Below are positions 1 to 5,129 of a stretch of 5,129 bases of DNA, piece by piece (the first letter of the stretch is position 1; each line of letters opens with the position of its first letter). The stretch spans positions 1 to 5,129 of the forward strand of contig JAKDKI010000182.1 of assembly GCA_030453435.1 (NCBI GenBank). The letters run 5' to 3'. The translations under genes and the position numbers were made by a program. This stretch comes from Kocuria sp. Lineage in GTDB: Bacteria > Actinomycetota > Actinomycetes > Actinomycetales > Micrococcaceae. The notes beneath the pieces were generated by a model. It was not told where the DNA came from. It did not search any database and saw only the letters and a list, made by a program, of their open reading frames with translations.

Positions 1-69
1 CCCGGCTTGTTTGGGGGCCTTTATAACCCCCGCCCCCCCCCCCCCTGTGGGGGGGGGGCGACGTTCTTG
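1..69. other. Noncoding left edge with G/C homopolymer tracts
   Basis: No gene is supportable here. The stretch lies downstream of the membrane protein gene that ends at 70. It holds a G5 run (13-17), a short AT-rich island with the palindrome TTATAA (21-26), a C5 run (27-31), a C13 run (33-45) and a G10 run (49-58). The G5 and C5 runs can pair around a 9-base loop, and the C13 and G10 runs can pair around TGT, so alternative hairpins compete. Reading frames across this stretch are only proline- or glycine-rich translations of the homopolymers and carry no recognisable protein. Confidence 0.6.
31..60 (-). terminator. Possible terminator hairpin of pure C/G runs
   Basis: Ten nucleotides past the TGA of the membrane protein gene, the minus-strand transcript would read CG, C10, the loop ACA, G13, then CG. 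This gives a stem of at least ten consecutive G:C pairs with a three-base loop. The position is right for a terminator of the two-gene SatD-like/membrane unit. There is no U-tract after the stem; the next bases are G5 and then UUAUAAA. It is therefore not a classical intrinsic terminator, although hairpins without U-tracts are often proposed as terminators in actinobacteria. The minus-strand run of G13, C, G5 could instead fold as a G-quadruplex. The run lengths may also be imprecise, because sequencing homopolymers is error-prone. Confidence 0.4.
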
Positions 70-579
70 TCAGGAGCGCCACGCTCCGAAGGGACCGGGG
101 TCCGTGGTGCACCACAGCGCCGCGCCGGCGAAGAGCGCGGCCCACAACAGCGAGACCAGGGTGCCAATGATGAATTGCTCTCGCTGCCGTGCATTGGTGA
201 ATTCCCCGTAGCGGGCCAGACCTTTCACCGCCACCACGACACCGATGCCGGCCACGTGACCCGTCAGAAGTGAGGTAATGGTGGCCGCCCGCTCCAGGAA
301 GCCAATGACCAACCCACCTCGCAACGGGGGAGTGACCGGTTCAGCCGGCGGTTCTTGGCTGCTCCAAGGATTGGGGCCGGGTGAGGGGCGTTCGCTGGAC
401 ACATCGGCCAGGTTGAAGACCCACCGCACCACGAGGTCCCCGGAGAGCGTTCCCGCCACGAGTAGCGCCGGGTAGGCCCATTCACGGGGAACCGTACCGG
501 CCATGGCCGTCCACACGATGGTGGTCAAGACCAGGACTGCCGGTAGGACGGCGTCCAGGAAAATACGGGAGATCTTCAC
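70..579 (-). CDS. Four-helix membrane protein, DUF3307 C-terminal-like, partner of SatD-like gene
   Basis: A 169-residue integral membrane protein of unknown function. Four hydrophobic segments are visible at about residues 6-28, 34-57, 88-120 and 134-157. A hydrophilic Pro/Ser-rich loop (about 60-86) separates the first pair from the second. The second half carries GFLERA (93-98), VAVKGLARYGEF (116-127) and FIIGTLVSLLWA (136-147). From memory this matches the membrane-embedded C-terminal part of DUF3307 proteins, which are often encoded beside satD; I have not searched it. The start is GTG at 577-579, preceded by a strong GGAGGA Shine-Dalgarno (583-588) about 3 bases away. The start overlaps the upstream TGA as GTGA, so translation is probably coupled to the SatD-like gene. 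The open frame continues upstream to about 972, but that part is a shadow of the SatD-like gene. The likely role is as a membrane partner or effector of the SatD-like protein, by inference from context only. Confidence 0.8.
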   Translation of the reverse strand: MKISRIFLDAVLPAVLVLTTIVWTAMAGTVPREWAYPALLVAGTLSGDLVVRWVFNLADVSSERPSPGPNPWSSQEPPAEPVTPPLRGGLVIGFLERAATITSLLTGHVAGIGVVVAVKGLARYGEFTNARQREQFIIGTLVSLLWAALFAGAALWCTTDPGPFGAWRS

Positions 580-1175
580 CGGTCCTCCGAGCGGTCGTTG
601 GCCAGTTCGAGAAACGTGAGAATCGTGGGGTGCACGGAGTGCTCCTGGCTCCAGAGAGCCGAAGACAGCCTGCGTGAGACCGAGGATTGAGCGATGTCCA
701 GTTCCTGGGCGATCCGCTGCTGGGTGTAGCCCTGTTCGGCCAGATCTGTTGCTTCCCGGGCTGTGTCCGTCCGGCGTTCTCGCACGGCGCATGCGAGGGC
801 AAGGACGGCCTGCGCGTGGGAAGCCCACTCCGACCCGCGTACGGCCGGATATCCACTTTCCTTGGAGGCGCTGACGGCCTCGCGCGCGGATACGAAAGCG
901 GAACCGGTGGCTTCGTTGACGTTGTCCGGAAGAGGAGTAGTCACTGGCCCGATGCCCAGGCCCACGTGCCACTCACCCTCGTCGGCAAGGGAAAGGAGCA
1001 CGGTGAGCGTGTCTCCCGCGTTCTCGTAGAGAGCCTGAAGCTCGTCGCCCGCGCTGATCTGCCAGTCCAAGCGCGCTTTGGGAAACGCGGCCGCGAAACG
1101 GTCACGATGCTCGAGCATCGCCAGTGACTCGGGGTCCTCACGGGAGGCCCGGCGATCCACGGTCAGTGCGTACAC
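576..1175 (-). CDS. SatD family protein with C-terminal helix-turn-helix
   Basis: A 199-residue soluble protein with two parts. Residues 1-105 resemble the SatD family, a name taken from the streptococcal sat acid-tolerance operon. The visible signature pieces are YALTVDRRAS (2-11), SAGDELQALYE (41-51), WHVGLGIGPVTTPLP (69-83) and GSAFVSAREA (91-100). Residues 142-175 form a helix-turn-helix: GYTQQRIAQELDIAQSSVSRRL (149-170, with recognition-helix residues SSVSRR), like the DNA-binding domains of MarR-like or sigma-like regulators. Actinobacterial relatives are often labelled MarR-type or SatD. The start is GTG at 1173-1175, with GAGGA (1183-1187) seven bases upstream. The stop overlaps the start of the membrane protein gene by four bases. 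The protein probably acts in the cytoplasm as a DNA-binding regulator of its own operon and may sense a ligand through the N-domain; both points are inferred. Asp7 and Asp44 sit where a nucleotidyl cyclase-like fold would have metal-binding residues. No biochemical role is established. Confidence 0.82.
   Translation of the reverse strand: MYALTVDRRASREDPESLAMLEHRDRFAAAFPKARLDWQISAGDELQALYENAGDTLTVLLSLADEGEWHVGLGIGPVTTPLPDNVNEATGSAFVSAREAVSASKESGYPAVRGSEWASHAQAVLALACAVRERRTDTAREATDLAEQGYTQQRIAQELDIAQSSVSRRLSSALWSQEHSVHPTILTFLELANDRSEDR
583..588 (-). promoter_or_regulatory. Shine-Dalgarno GGAGGA that sets the membrane-protein GTG start
   Basis: The minus strand reads GGAGGA three bases before the GTG at 577-579, inside the end of the SatD-like gene. 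A near-perfect anti-16S match together with the GTGA stop/start overlap fixes the start of the membrane protein and points to coupled translation. The spacing is somewhat short for an ideal site. Confidence 0.6.
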
Positions 1176-1291
1176 GCCCTCATCCTCGCAGTCAGTTCGT
1201 AGCCGGTTTCGTCTGCCGCCATGCTACATGCGGTTTGTACTGCATGCTCTCCATATATGCACTAAGAGCTGCATATTGCCGACGATGATGG
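1176..1291 (-). promoter_or_regulatory. Intergenic regulatory region upstream of the SatD-like operon
   Basis: This 116-bp gap lies between the helicase stop and the SatD-like GTG, and it is the only place in the window with room for a promoter for the two-gene unit. It contains a locally AT-rich patch (1251-1277) within GC-rich surroundings, several TGCA/ATGC boxes and overlapping inverted repeats. A TAGCAT hexamer on the minus strand (revcomp of ATGCTA at 1221-1226) matches the four most conserved bases of a -10 box, but no convincing -35 box sits 16-18 bases further upstream. The promoter assignment is therefore positional, not motif-proven. A GAGGA ribosome-binding site (1183-1187) serves the GTG start. 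Confidence 0.5.
1241..1273. repeat. Imperfect inverted repeat with TGCA boxes, candidate operator
   Basis: The left arm is TGCA-t-GCTCT (1241-1250) and the right arm is AGAGCTGCA (1265-1273). They pair over nine bases with one bulged T, around a 14-base AT-rich spacer that holds CATATATGC. Two further symmetric pairs are nested here: ATATGC (1255-1260) with GCATAT (1271-1276), and ACTGCAT (1239-1245) with ATGCACT (1257-1263, one mismatch). The result is three TGCA cores at 1241, 1258 and 1270. Overlapping dyads just upstream of a gene for a helix-turn-helix protein suggest an autoregulatory operator. The large dyad could alternatively be a weak hairpin after the helicase gene, but it lacks a U-tract. 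Confidence 0.45.
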
Positions 1292-3925
1292 TCAGCTGCG
1301 ACCCGTTTCCGCGATGTTGCCCACGTTGTCGACAAGTATCGCCGGGAAACCGTCCTCGTCGGAGGCGGCAAGGTCCACGCGGGCATTGATGCCCCAGTCG
1401 TGATGACCTTCCGGATCGTCGAAGACCTGTGCCACGGTCCAGTAGCCGCTGAGCCCTTCCGGGTTCTCATCGATGCGGATCAGCGCCGGCCCACGGGACT
1501 GAGCGTCCGTGTAGATGTCGTCGTATTCGTCGAAATACGCGTCCATGGCATCCGCCCAACGATCACGATCCCACCCGGCAGCCTCGTCCAGGGCCCCGAG
1601 CACTTTCTCTTTCTCCTGTGCGAACAGTTCGACACGCTGGAACATCGCATTGCGCACCATGACGCGGAAGGCCCGGGTGTTGCGGGTAACCCCTTCGGGC
1701 TGCTCCTCGACGAGTTCTTCGAGCGAGTCGGCACTGGTGCCCATGGGGGACTCCTCACCGGAGGCCAATTTCTCCCACTCGTCGAGCAGGGAATTGTCCG
1801 TCTGGCGAATGCTTTCACCGAGCCACTCGATCAGGTCGGTCAACGTTTCCGTGGTGGCGTCCACGGGGACGGTCTGCCGCAGTGCCTTGTAGGCATCCGA
1901 GAGGTAGCGCAGCAGGATGCCCTCAGAGCGAGCCAGCCCGTAGAACTGGATGTAGTCGCCAAAGGTCATGGCGCGTTCGTACATATCCCGCACCACGGAC
2001 TTGGGGGAGAGCTCGAATTGGGAAACCCACGGCGCGGAACTGGAATAGGTCTCGAAGGCCTTCTCCAGCAGTTCACGCAGGGGCTGGGAATAGGTGATCT
2101 CATCGAGTTCGCGCATGCGCTCGATGTACTCCACGCCGTCCGCCTTCATAATGGCCAAGGCCTCACCCTTGACCTTTTTCTCCTGCAGGTTGAGCACCTG
2201 CCGGGGCTTCTCGAGTGTCGCCTCAATGACGGAAACGGCGTCGAGCGCGTACGTTTCCGACTCGGGATCCAGGATGGTGAGAGCAGCCAGTGCAAACGGA
2301 GACAGCGGCTGATTCAGCGCAAAGTTCTCCTGCAATTCAACCGTAACCTTGTACCGACGGCCGGTGTCGTCCGGTTCGGGTAGTCGAACAACCACCTCCG
2401 CCCGAATGAGCTCCCGGAGGATCGCGAGAGCCTGCTTCAGCAGGGCGCGCTTGCGGGGATGCGCCTCGTCGATATTGCTGAGCAGGTGATAACCGGCAGC
2501 CAGGTTGTTCCCGGACCGCTGCAGCACATTCAGCACCATGGAGTGCGTCACGGTGAAGGAGGAGGTCAGTTGCTCGGGCTGGGCGGCGACCAGAGCGTCG
2601 AAGGTCTTGTTGCTCCAGGAGACGAAGCCCTGCGGCGGCTTCTTCTTGGTGACCTGACGCAGCTTCTTCTGATCGTCGCCGTGCTTGGCGCGGGCCTTGG
2701 CCATGGCCCGTTCGTTTTCGATGACATGTTCGGGAGCCTGAACCACCACGGTGCCCGCGGTATCGTATCCGGCTCTGCCGGCACGCCCTGCGATTTGGTG
2801 AAACTCACGCGCGCTCAAGCGGCGCGTACGTTCACCGTCAAATTTGGACAATGCCGTGATGAGCACCGTGCGAATAGGCACATTGATACCGACACCCAGG
2901 GTGTCTGTGCCGCAAATGACCTTGAGCAGGCCGGTCTGTGCAAGCTGTTCGACGAGCCGGCGGTACTTGGGCAACATGCCCGCGTGATGCACGCCAATGC
3001 CATGGCGGACCAAACGGTTGAGAGTCTTGCCGAACCCTGCCGAGAACCGGAAGCCCGCAATGAGCTCGGAGACTCGTTGCTTCTCCTCCTTGGTCAGCAC
3101 ATCCACGGACATGAGACTCTGGGCCTGCTCCGCGGCTTGGAGCTGGGAGAAGTGGACCACGTACACGGGGGCCTGGTGAGTGCTCAAGAGGTCTTCGAGC
3201 TCCTCGTGGATGGGACGCTCGGAGTAGTAGTAGTGCAGTGGGATCGGGCGGTCCGCGGAGGTGACCAGTTTGGTGTCACGACCGGTGACCTCCGTGAGTC
3301 GCTCCTCGATCCGAGTGACATCGCCGAGGGTCGCACTCATGAGCACGAACTGCGCCTGGGGGAGTTCGATGAGCGGCGCCTGCCACGCCCAACCGCGCTG
3401 CGGATCTGAATAGAAATGGAACTCGTCCATGATCACCACGCCCACGTCCGCGTCCGGGCCTTCGCGCAGTGCCACGTTGGCGAGAATCTCGGCCGTGCAG
3501 CACACGATGGGAGCGTCCTGGTTGACCGAGGAGTCGCCGGTCACCATGCCCACGTTCTCCGCGCCGAAGATGTCGCACAGGTCGAAGAACTTCTCCGACA
3601 CAAGGGCCTTGATGGGGGCGGTGTAGTAGGACCGCTGACCATGGGCCAGACCGGCATAATGTGCCGCCACGGCCACGGTGGACTTGCCGGAACCGGTGGG
3701 GGTGGCCAGGATGACGTTCGAACCCCCGGCGACCTCCAGAACGGCCTCGTCCTGGGCGGGGTACAGCTCCATGTCCCGAGATGAGATCCACCCGAGGAAG
3801 CCCTCGTAGATCTCATCGTCGCTGAGCGGGTTAGAGGCGAAGTCCCCGCGCAGGTAGTGGTGACCGGGGGCGGAGAGTTCGGGGGCAAGGGCGTCCAGGA
3901 GTTTCATCACCGCAAGCCTATCCAT
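1292..3925 (-). CDS. DEAD/DEAH-box (Ski2-like) superfamily 2 helicase with DUF3516 C-terminus
   Basis: An 877-residue ATP-dependent nucleic-acid helicase, probably acting on RNA in the cytoplasm. Its motifs appear in order: LYPAQDEA (54-61, Q-motif-like), ATPTGSGKST (74-83, Walker A), TAPIKAL (102-108, Ia), TGD (129-131), DEFH (167-170, Walker B), SATL (197-200, III), VYVVHFSQ (254-261, IV), HHAGMLPKYRR (313-323), CGTDTLGVGINVP (338-350, V) and QIAGRAGRAG (377-386, VI). All catalytic residues are present. The HHAGM and GTDTLGVGINVP motifs place it near Ski2/Mtr4-type helicases. Residues from about 410 to 877 match the DUF3516-type region of actinobacterial helicases as I remember it, including KKKPPQGFVSW (427-437) and an acidic tail. 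The length fits that family (about 830-880). The exact start is uncertain. ATG at 3925 has only a poor GGCGGG placed too close. An in-frame ATG at 3907 has GGATAGG nine bases upstream and would give an MKLLD start at 871 residues. The gene follows the transporter gene after 27 bases and may be cotranscribed with it. The physiological role is unknown; RNA turnover or ribosome-related work is a family-based guess. Confidence 0.93.
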   Translation of the reverse strand: MDRLAVMKLLDALAPELSAPGHHYLRGDFASNPLSDDEIYEGFLGWISSRDMELYPAQDEAVLEVAGGSNVILATPTGSGKSTVAVAAHYAGLAHGQRSYYTAPIKALVSEKFFDLCDIFGAENVGMVTGDSSVNQDAPIVCCTAEILANVALREGPDADVGVVIMDEFHFYSDPQRGWAWQAPLIELPQAQFVLMSATLGDVTRIEERLTEVTGRDTKLVTSADRPIPLHYYYSERPIHEELEDLLSTHQAPVYVVHFSQLQAAEQAQSLMSVDVLTKEEKQRVSELIAGFRFSAGFGKTLNRLVRHGIGVHHAGMLPKYRRLVEQLAQTGLLKVICGTDTLGVGINVPIRTVLITALSKFDGERTRRLSAREFHQIAGRAGRAGYDTAGTVVVQAPEHVIENERAMAKARAKHGDDQKKLRQVTKKKPPQGFVSWSNKTFDALVAAQPEQLTSSFTVTHSMVLNVLQRSGNNLAAGYHLLSNIDEAHPRKRALLKQALAILRELIRAEVVVRLPEPDDTGRRYKVTVELQENFALNQPLSPFALAALTILDPESETYALDAVSVIEATLEKPRQVLNLQEKKVKGEALAIMKADGVEYIERMRELDEITYSQPLRELLEKAFETYSSSAPWVSQFELSPKSVVRDMYERAMTFGDYIQFYGLARSEGILLRYLSDAYKALRQTVPVDATTETLTDLIEWLGESIRQTDNSLLDEWEKLASGEESPMGTSADSLEELVEEQPEGVTRNTRAFRVMVRNAMFQRVELFAQEKEKVLGALDEAAGWDRDRWADAMDAYFDEYDDIYTDAQSRGPALIRIDENPEGLSGYWTVAQVFDDPEGHHDWGINARVDLAASDEDGFPAILVDNVGNIAETGRS

Positions 3926-3952
3926 ACCCGCCGACAGTCATAGACCGGGCAA

Positions 3953-4981
3953 TCAGGAACCAGCGCGAGCGTCGTCGTCGGTAGAAACTGAACGAGCGGC
4001 GGCGCGAGTATCCGCGCGGCGGCACAGCAACGCGAAAACCGCGCCGGACAAGTTGTGCCAGACGGAGAACACGGCGCCGGGCAGGGCGGCGAGCGGGGAC
4101 ATGTACTGCGCGGCCAGGCCGGCGGCCAAACCGGAGTTCTGCATGCCCACTTCCACGGCGGTGGCCCGGCGGACCGAAGCCGGCTGGCCCGTGAAGCGGC
4201 CGATCAGGTAGCCCAACGTATAGCCGAGCATGTTGTGGATCGCGACCGCGAGCAGGACCAGCAAACCCGCCTGGATGATCTTGTCGGCGGAGCCGGAGAC
4301 CACGATGGCCACGATCGCCGCGATCCCCAGGACCGACAGCCACGGCAAGACGGGGAGCAGTCGCTCGACCAATCCAGACAACACCAAGCGCACCACGATT
4401 CCCGCGACCACGGGAATCAGCACGATCATCACGATCGACATGGCCATGGAACCGCCGTCCAGGGGCATGTACTGACCCGCGAGCCACAAAGTGAGCAGCG
4501 GAGTCAACAGCGGCGCCAACAGCGTGGAAATTGAGGTCATGGTGACCGAGACGGCCACGTCGCCGCGAGCCAGGAAAGACACCACGTTGGAGGACGTACC
4601 GCCCGGAGCGCAGCCGACCAGGATCACGCCCGCGGCAATTTCTGGTGGTAGTTGGAGCATCCAACACACGAACAGCGCGAGCAACGGCATCACCATGTAT
4701 TGGGCTGCCACGCCCACCAGGATGGGCACGGGCCGTTTGACGACCAACGCGAAATCCAGGGGACGCAGCGTGAGGCCCATGCCGAACATCACCAGCCCCA
4801 GCAACGTGTTGGTCCAACCGGAGGCCTGCTGGACGGTCGGGGCAAAGAAATATCCCGCGGCACCACCGGCAAGCACCAGTACGGGGAAGACCAGCACCGC
4901 TACGTAGGCGGCACGGTCAGCGGTGGCGGCCGCGGGGTCACGCTGTCGTGCGGGCGAAGTCACCAGCCGCGCTGCTTCCAT
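3953..4981 (-). CDS. BASS-family sodium/organic anion symporter (PanS/bile acid:Na+ symporter-like)
   Basis: A polytopic inner-membrane transporter of 342 residues that probably couples Na+ entry to uptake of an organic anion. Family hallmarks are GMGLTL (67-72), QYMVMPL (94-100), GCAPGGTSSNVVSFLARGD (123-141) and EVGMQNSGLA (277-286). The GCAPGGTSSN and EVGMQNSG segments correspond to the broken helices that carry the Na+ sites in this fold. About ten hydrophobic segments are visible, at roughly 26-46, 56-74, 84-108, 114-136, 143-168, 179-203, 211-229, 235-261, 277-296 and 299-320. This agrees with the usual ten helices and 310-340 residues. The C-terminal tail (321-342) is hydrophilic and rich in Arg and Asp. 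The substrate cannot be read from sequence; pantoate, keto acids and bile-acid-like anions are all known in the family. The start could be ATG at 4981 (22-base overlap with the upstream hydrolase gene) or GTG at 4963, which makes a GTGA overlap with the upstream stop and gives 336 residues. Confidence 0.92.
   Translation of the reverse strand: MEAARLVTSPARQRDPAAATADRAAYVAVLVFPVLVLAGGAAGYFFAPTVQQASGWTNTLLGLVMFGMGLTLRPLDFALVVKRPVPILVGVAAQYMVMPLLALFVCWMLQLPPEIAAGVILVGCAPGGTSSNVVSFLARGDVAVSVTMTSISTLLAPLLTPLLTLWLAGQYMPLDGGSMAMSIVMIVLIPVVAGIVVRLVLSGLVERLLPVLPWLSVLGIAAIVAIVVSGSADKIIQAGLLVLLAVAIHNMLGYTLGYLIGRFTGQPASVRRATAVEVGMQNSGLAAGLAAQYMSPLAALPGAVFSVWHNLSGAVFALLCRRADTRAAARSVSTDDDARAGS
4960..4963 (-). 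promoter_or_regulatory. GTGA stop/start overlap, alternative transporter start
   Basis: The minus strand reads GTGA here. TGA ends the MBL-fold hydrolase, and the overlapping GTG is in frame with the BASS transporter (residue 7 of the longer form). GGAAG lies about 11 bases upstream. The same GTGA arrangement joins the SatD-like and membrane protein genes at 576-579, which makes this start plausible beside the ATG at 4981. Confidence 0.4.
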
Positions 4982-5129
4982 TCTTCGAGGTGCGGGCGCT
5001 CGGCACCGATGGTGGTGGGCTTGCCGTGACCGGGATGCACCACGGTGTCATCGTCGAACTCGTCGAAAATGCGTTCGGTGACGTCCTGGTAGAGCTGCTG
5101 GAAATCCTCGGGGGAGTTGGTCTTGCCCA
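4960..5129 (-). CDS. MBL-fold metallo-hydrolase (glyoxalase II-like), C-terminal 55 residues only
   Basis: This is the 3' end of a gene cut by the right edge of the window; it is partial because the window stops there, not because the gene is broken. The 55 visible residues begin GKTNSPEDF and contain VVHPGHGKPTTIGAERPHL (29-47), ending EEWKQRGW before TGA at 4960-4962. PGHG followed by TTIG.E is the conserved C-terminal metal-site segment of glyoxalase II/YcbL-type metallo-beta-lactamase-fold hydrolases, and its His is a metal ligand in the family. Such enzymes hydrolyse thioesters or related substrates in the cytoplasm; the exact substrate is unknown. The gene overlaps the transporter gene by 22 bases, or by 4 if the transporter starts at GTG 4963, so the two are very likely in one operon. 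Confidence 0.88.
   Translation of the reverse strand, partial: GKTNSPEDFQQLYQDVTERIFDEFDDDTVVHPGHGKPTTIGAERPHLEEWKQRGW

Noticed and set aside
7..27. TTGTTT plus TATAAC as a plus-strand promoter
   Set aside because: The two hexamers are only 9 bases apart, far short of the 16-18 needed, and no plus-strand gene follows.
7..273. Small plus-strand frames starting inside the homopolymer region
   Set aside because: They consist of Pro/Gly translations of the C and G runs plus antisense of the membrane protein gene, with no ribosome site and no recognisable domain.
580..972. Upstream extension of the membrane protein frame to 300 residues
   Set aside because: The added segment is Arg/Pro/Gly/Ser-rich low-quality sequence lying over the SatD-like gene in another frame. 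The GTG at 579 with GGAGGA and the GTGA overlap is a much better start.
1241..1273. Intrinsic terminator for the helicase gene
   Set aside because: The stem is bulged, the loop is 14 bases and no U-tract follows. An operator is the better reading.
1400..2383. Plus-strand 327-codon open frame opposite the helicase gene
   Set aside because: It lies entirely antisense to the helicase, which has every SF2 motif. The antisense protein has no recognisable family features, and long antisense frames are expected from G/C-biased third positions.
2459..3409. Plus-strand 316-codon open frame opposite the helicase gene
   Set aside because: It is also a shadow of the helicase coding strand, with unnatural composition (Gly, His, Leu, Val rich) and no motif or credible ribosome site.
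4055..4534. Plus-strand Asp/His/Gln-rich frame opposite the transporter
   Set aside because: It is an antisense image of hydrophobic codons (GTC, ATC, CTG) in the transporter gene, which gives artificial D/H/Q-rich sequence.

Overview
The window looks like a chromosomal segment of a high-GC actinobacterium. The evidence is the overall base composition, G/C-rich third positions, frequent GTG starts, GTGA stop/start overlaps, and a DEAD/DEAH helicase with the DUF3516-type C-terminal half that is typical of Actinobacteria. A Micrococcales (Micrococcaceae-like) host is my best guess, but it rests on recall and the sequence alone cannot prove it. All five protein genes are read from the minus strand, so transcription runs from the right end of the window to the left. 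I saw no tRNA, rRNA, CRISPR array, transposase or attachment site.

In order of transcription, the right edge (4960-5129) holds the last 55 codons of a metallo-beta-lactamase-fold hydrolase of the glyoxalase II type. It overlaps the next gene, a BASS-family (bile acid:sodium symporter / PanS-like) ten-helix transporter (3953-4981). After only 27 noncoding bases comes an 877-residue superfamily 2 helicase (1292-3925), which takes up half of the window. These three genes could share one transcript, because there is no room for a terminator between them. They have no obvious common pathway and look like ordinary housekeeping or metabolic genes.

A 116-bp gap (1176-1291) rich in TGCA/ATGC boxes and imperfect inverted repeats separates the helicase from a tight two-gene unit. 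The first gene (576-1175) is a SatD-like protein with a C-terminal helix-turn-helix. The second (70-579) is a four-helix membrane protein that resembles the C-terminal membrane part of DUF3307 proteins. The two overlap by GTGA and are probably translationally coupled. This poorly understood pair is the most interesting content here. The SatD-like N-domain has spaced Asp and Gly motifs that recall a class III nucleotidyl cyclase core, which raises the possibility of a sensor/regulator plus membrane partner.

The left edge (1-69) has no supportable gene. It contains a striking C13-TGT-G10 homopolymer hairpin just past the stop of the membrane protein gene. It may be a transcription-ending structure, a G-quadruplex former or a length-variable tract.
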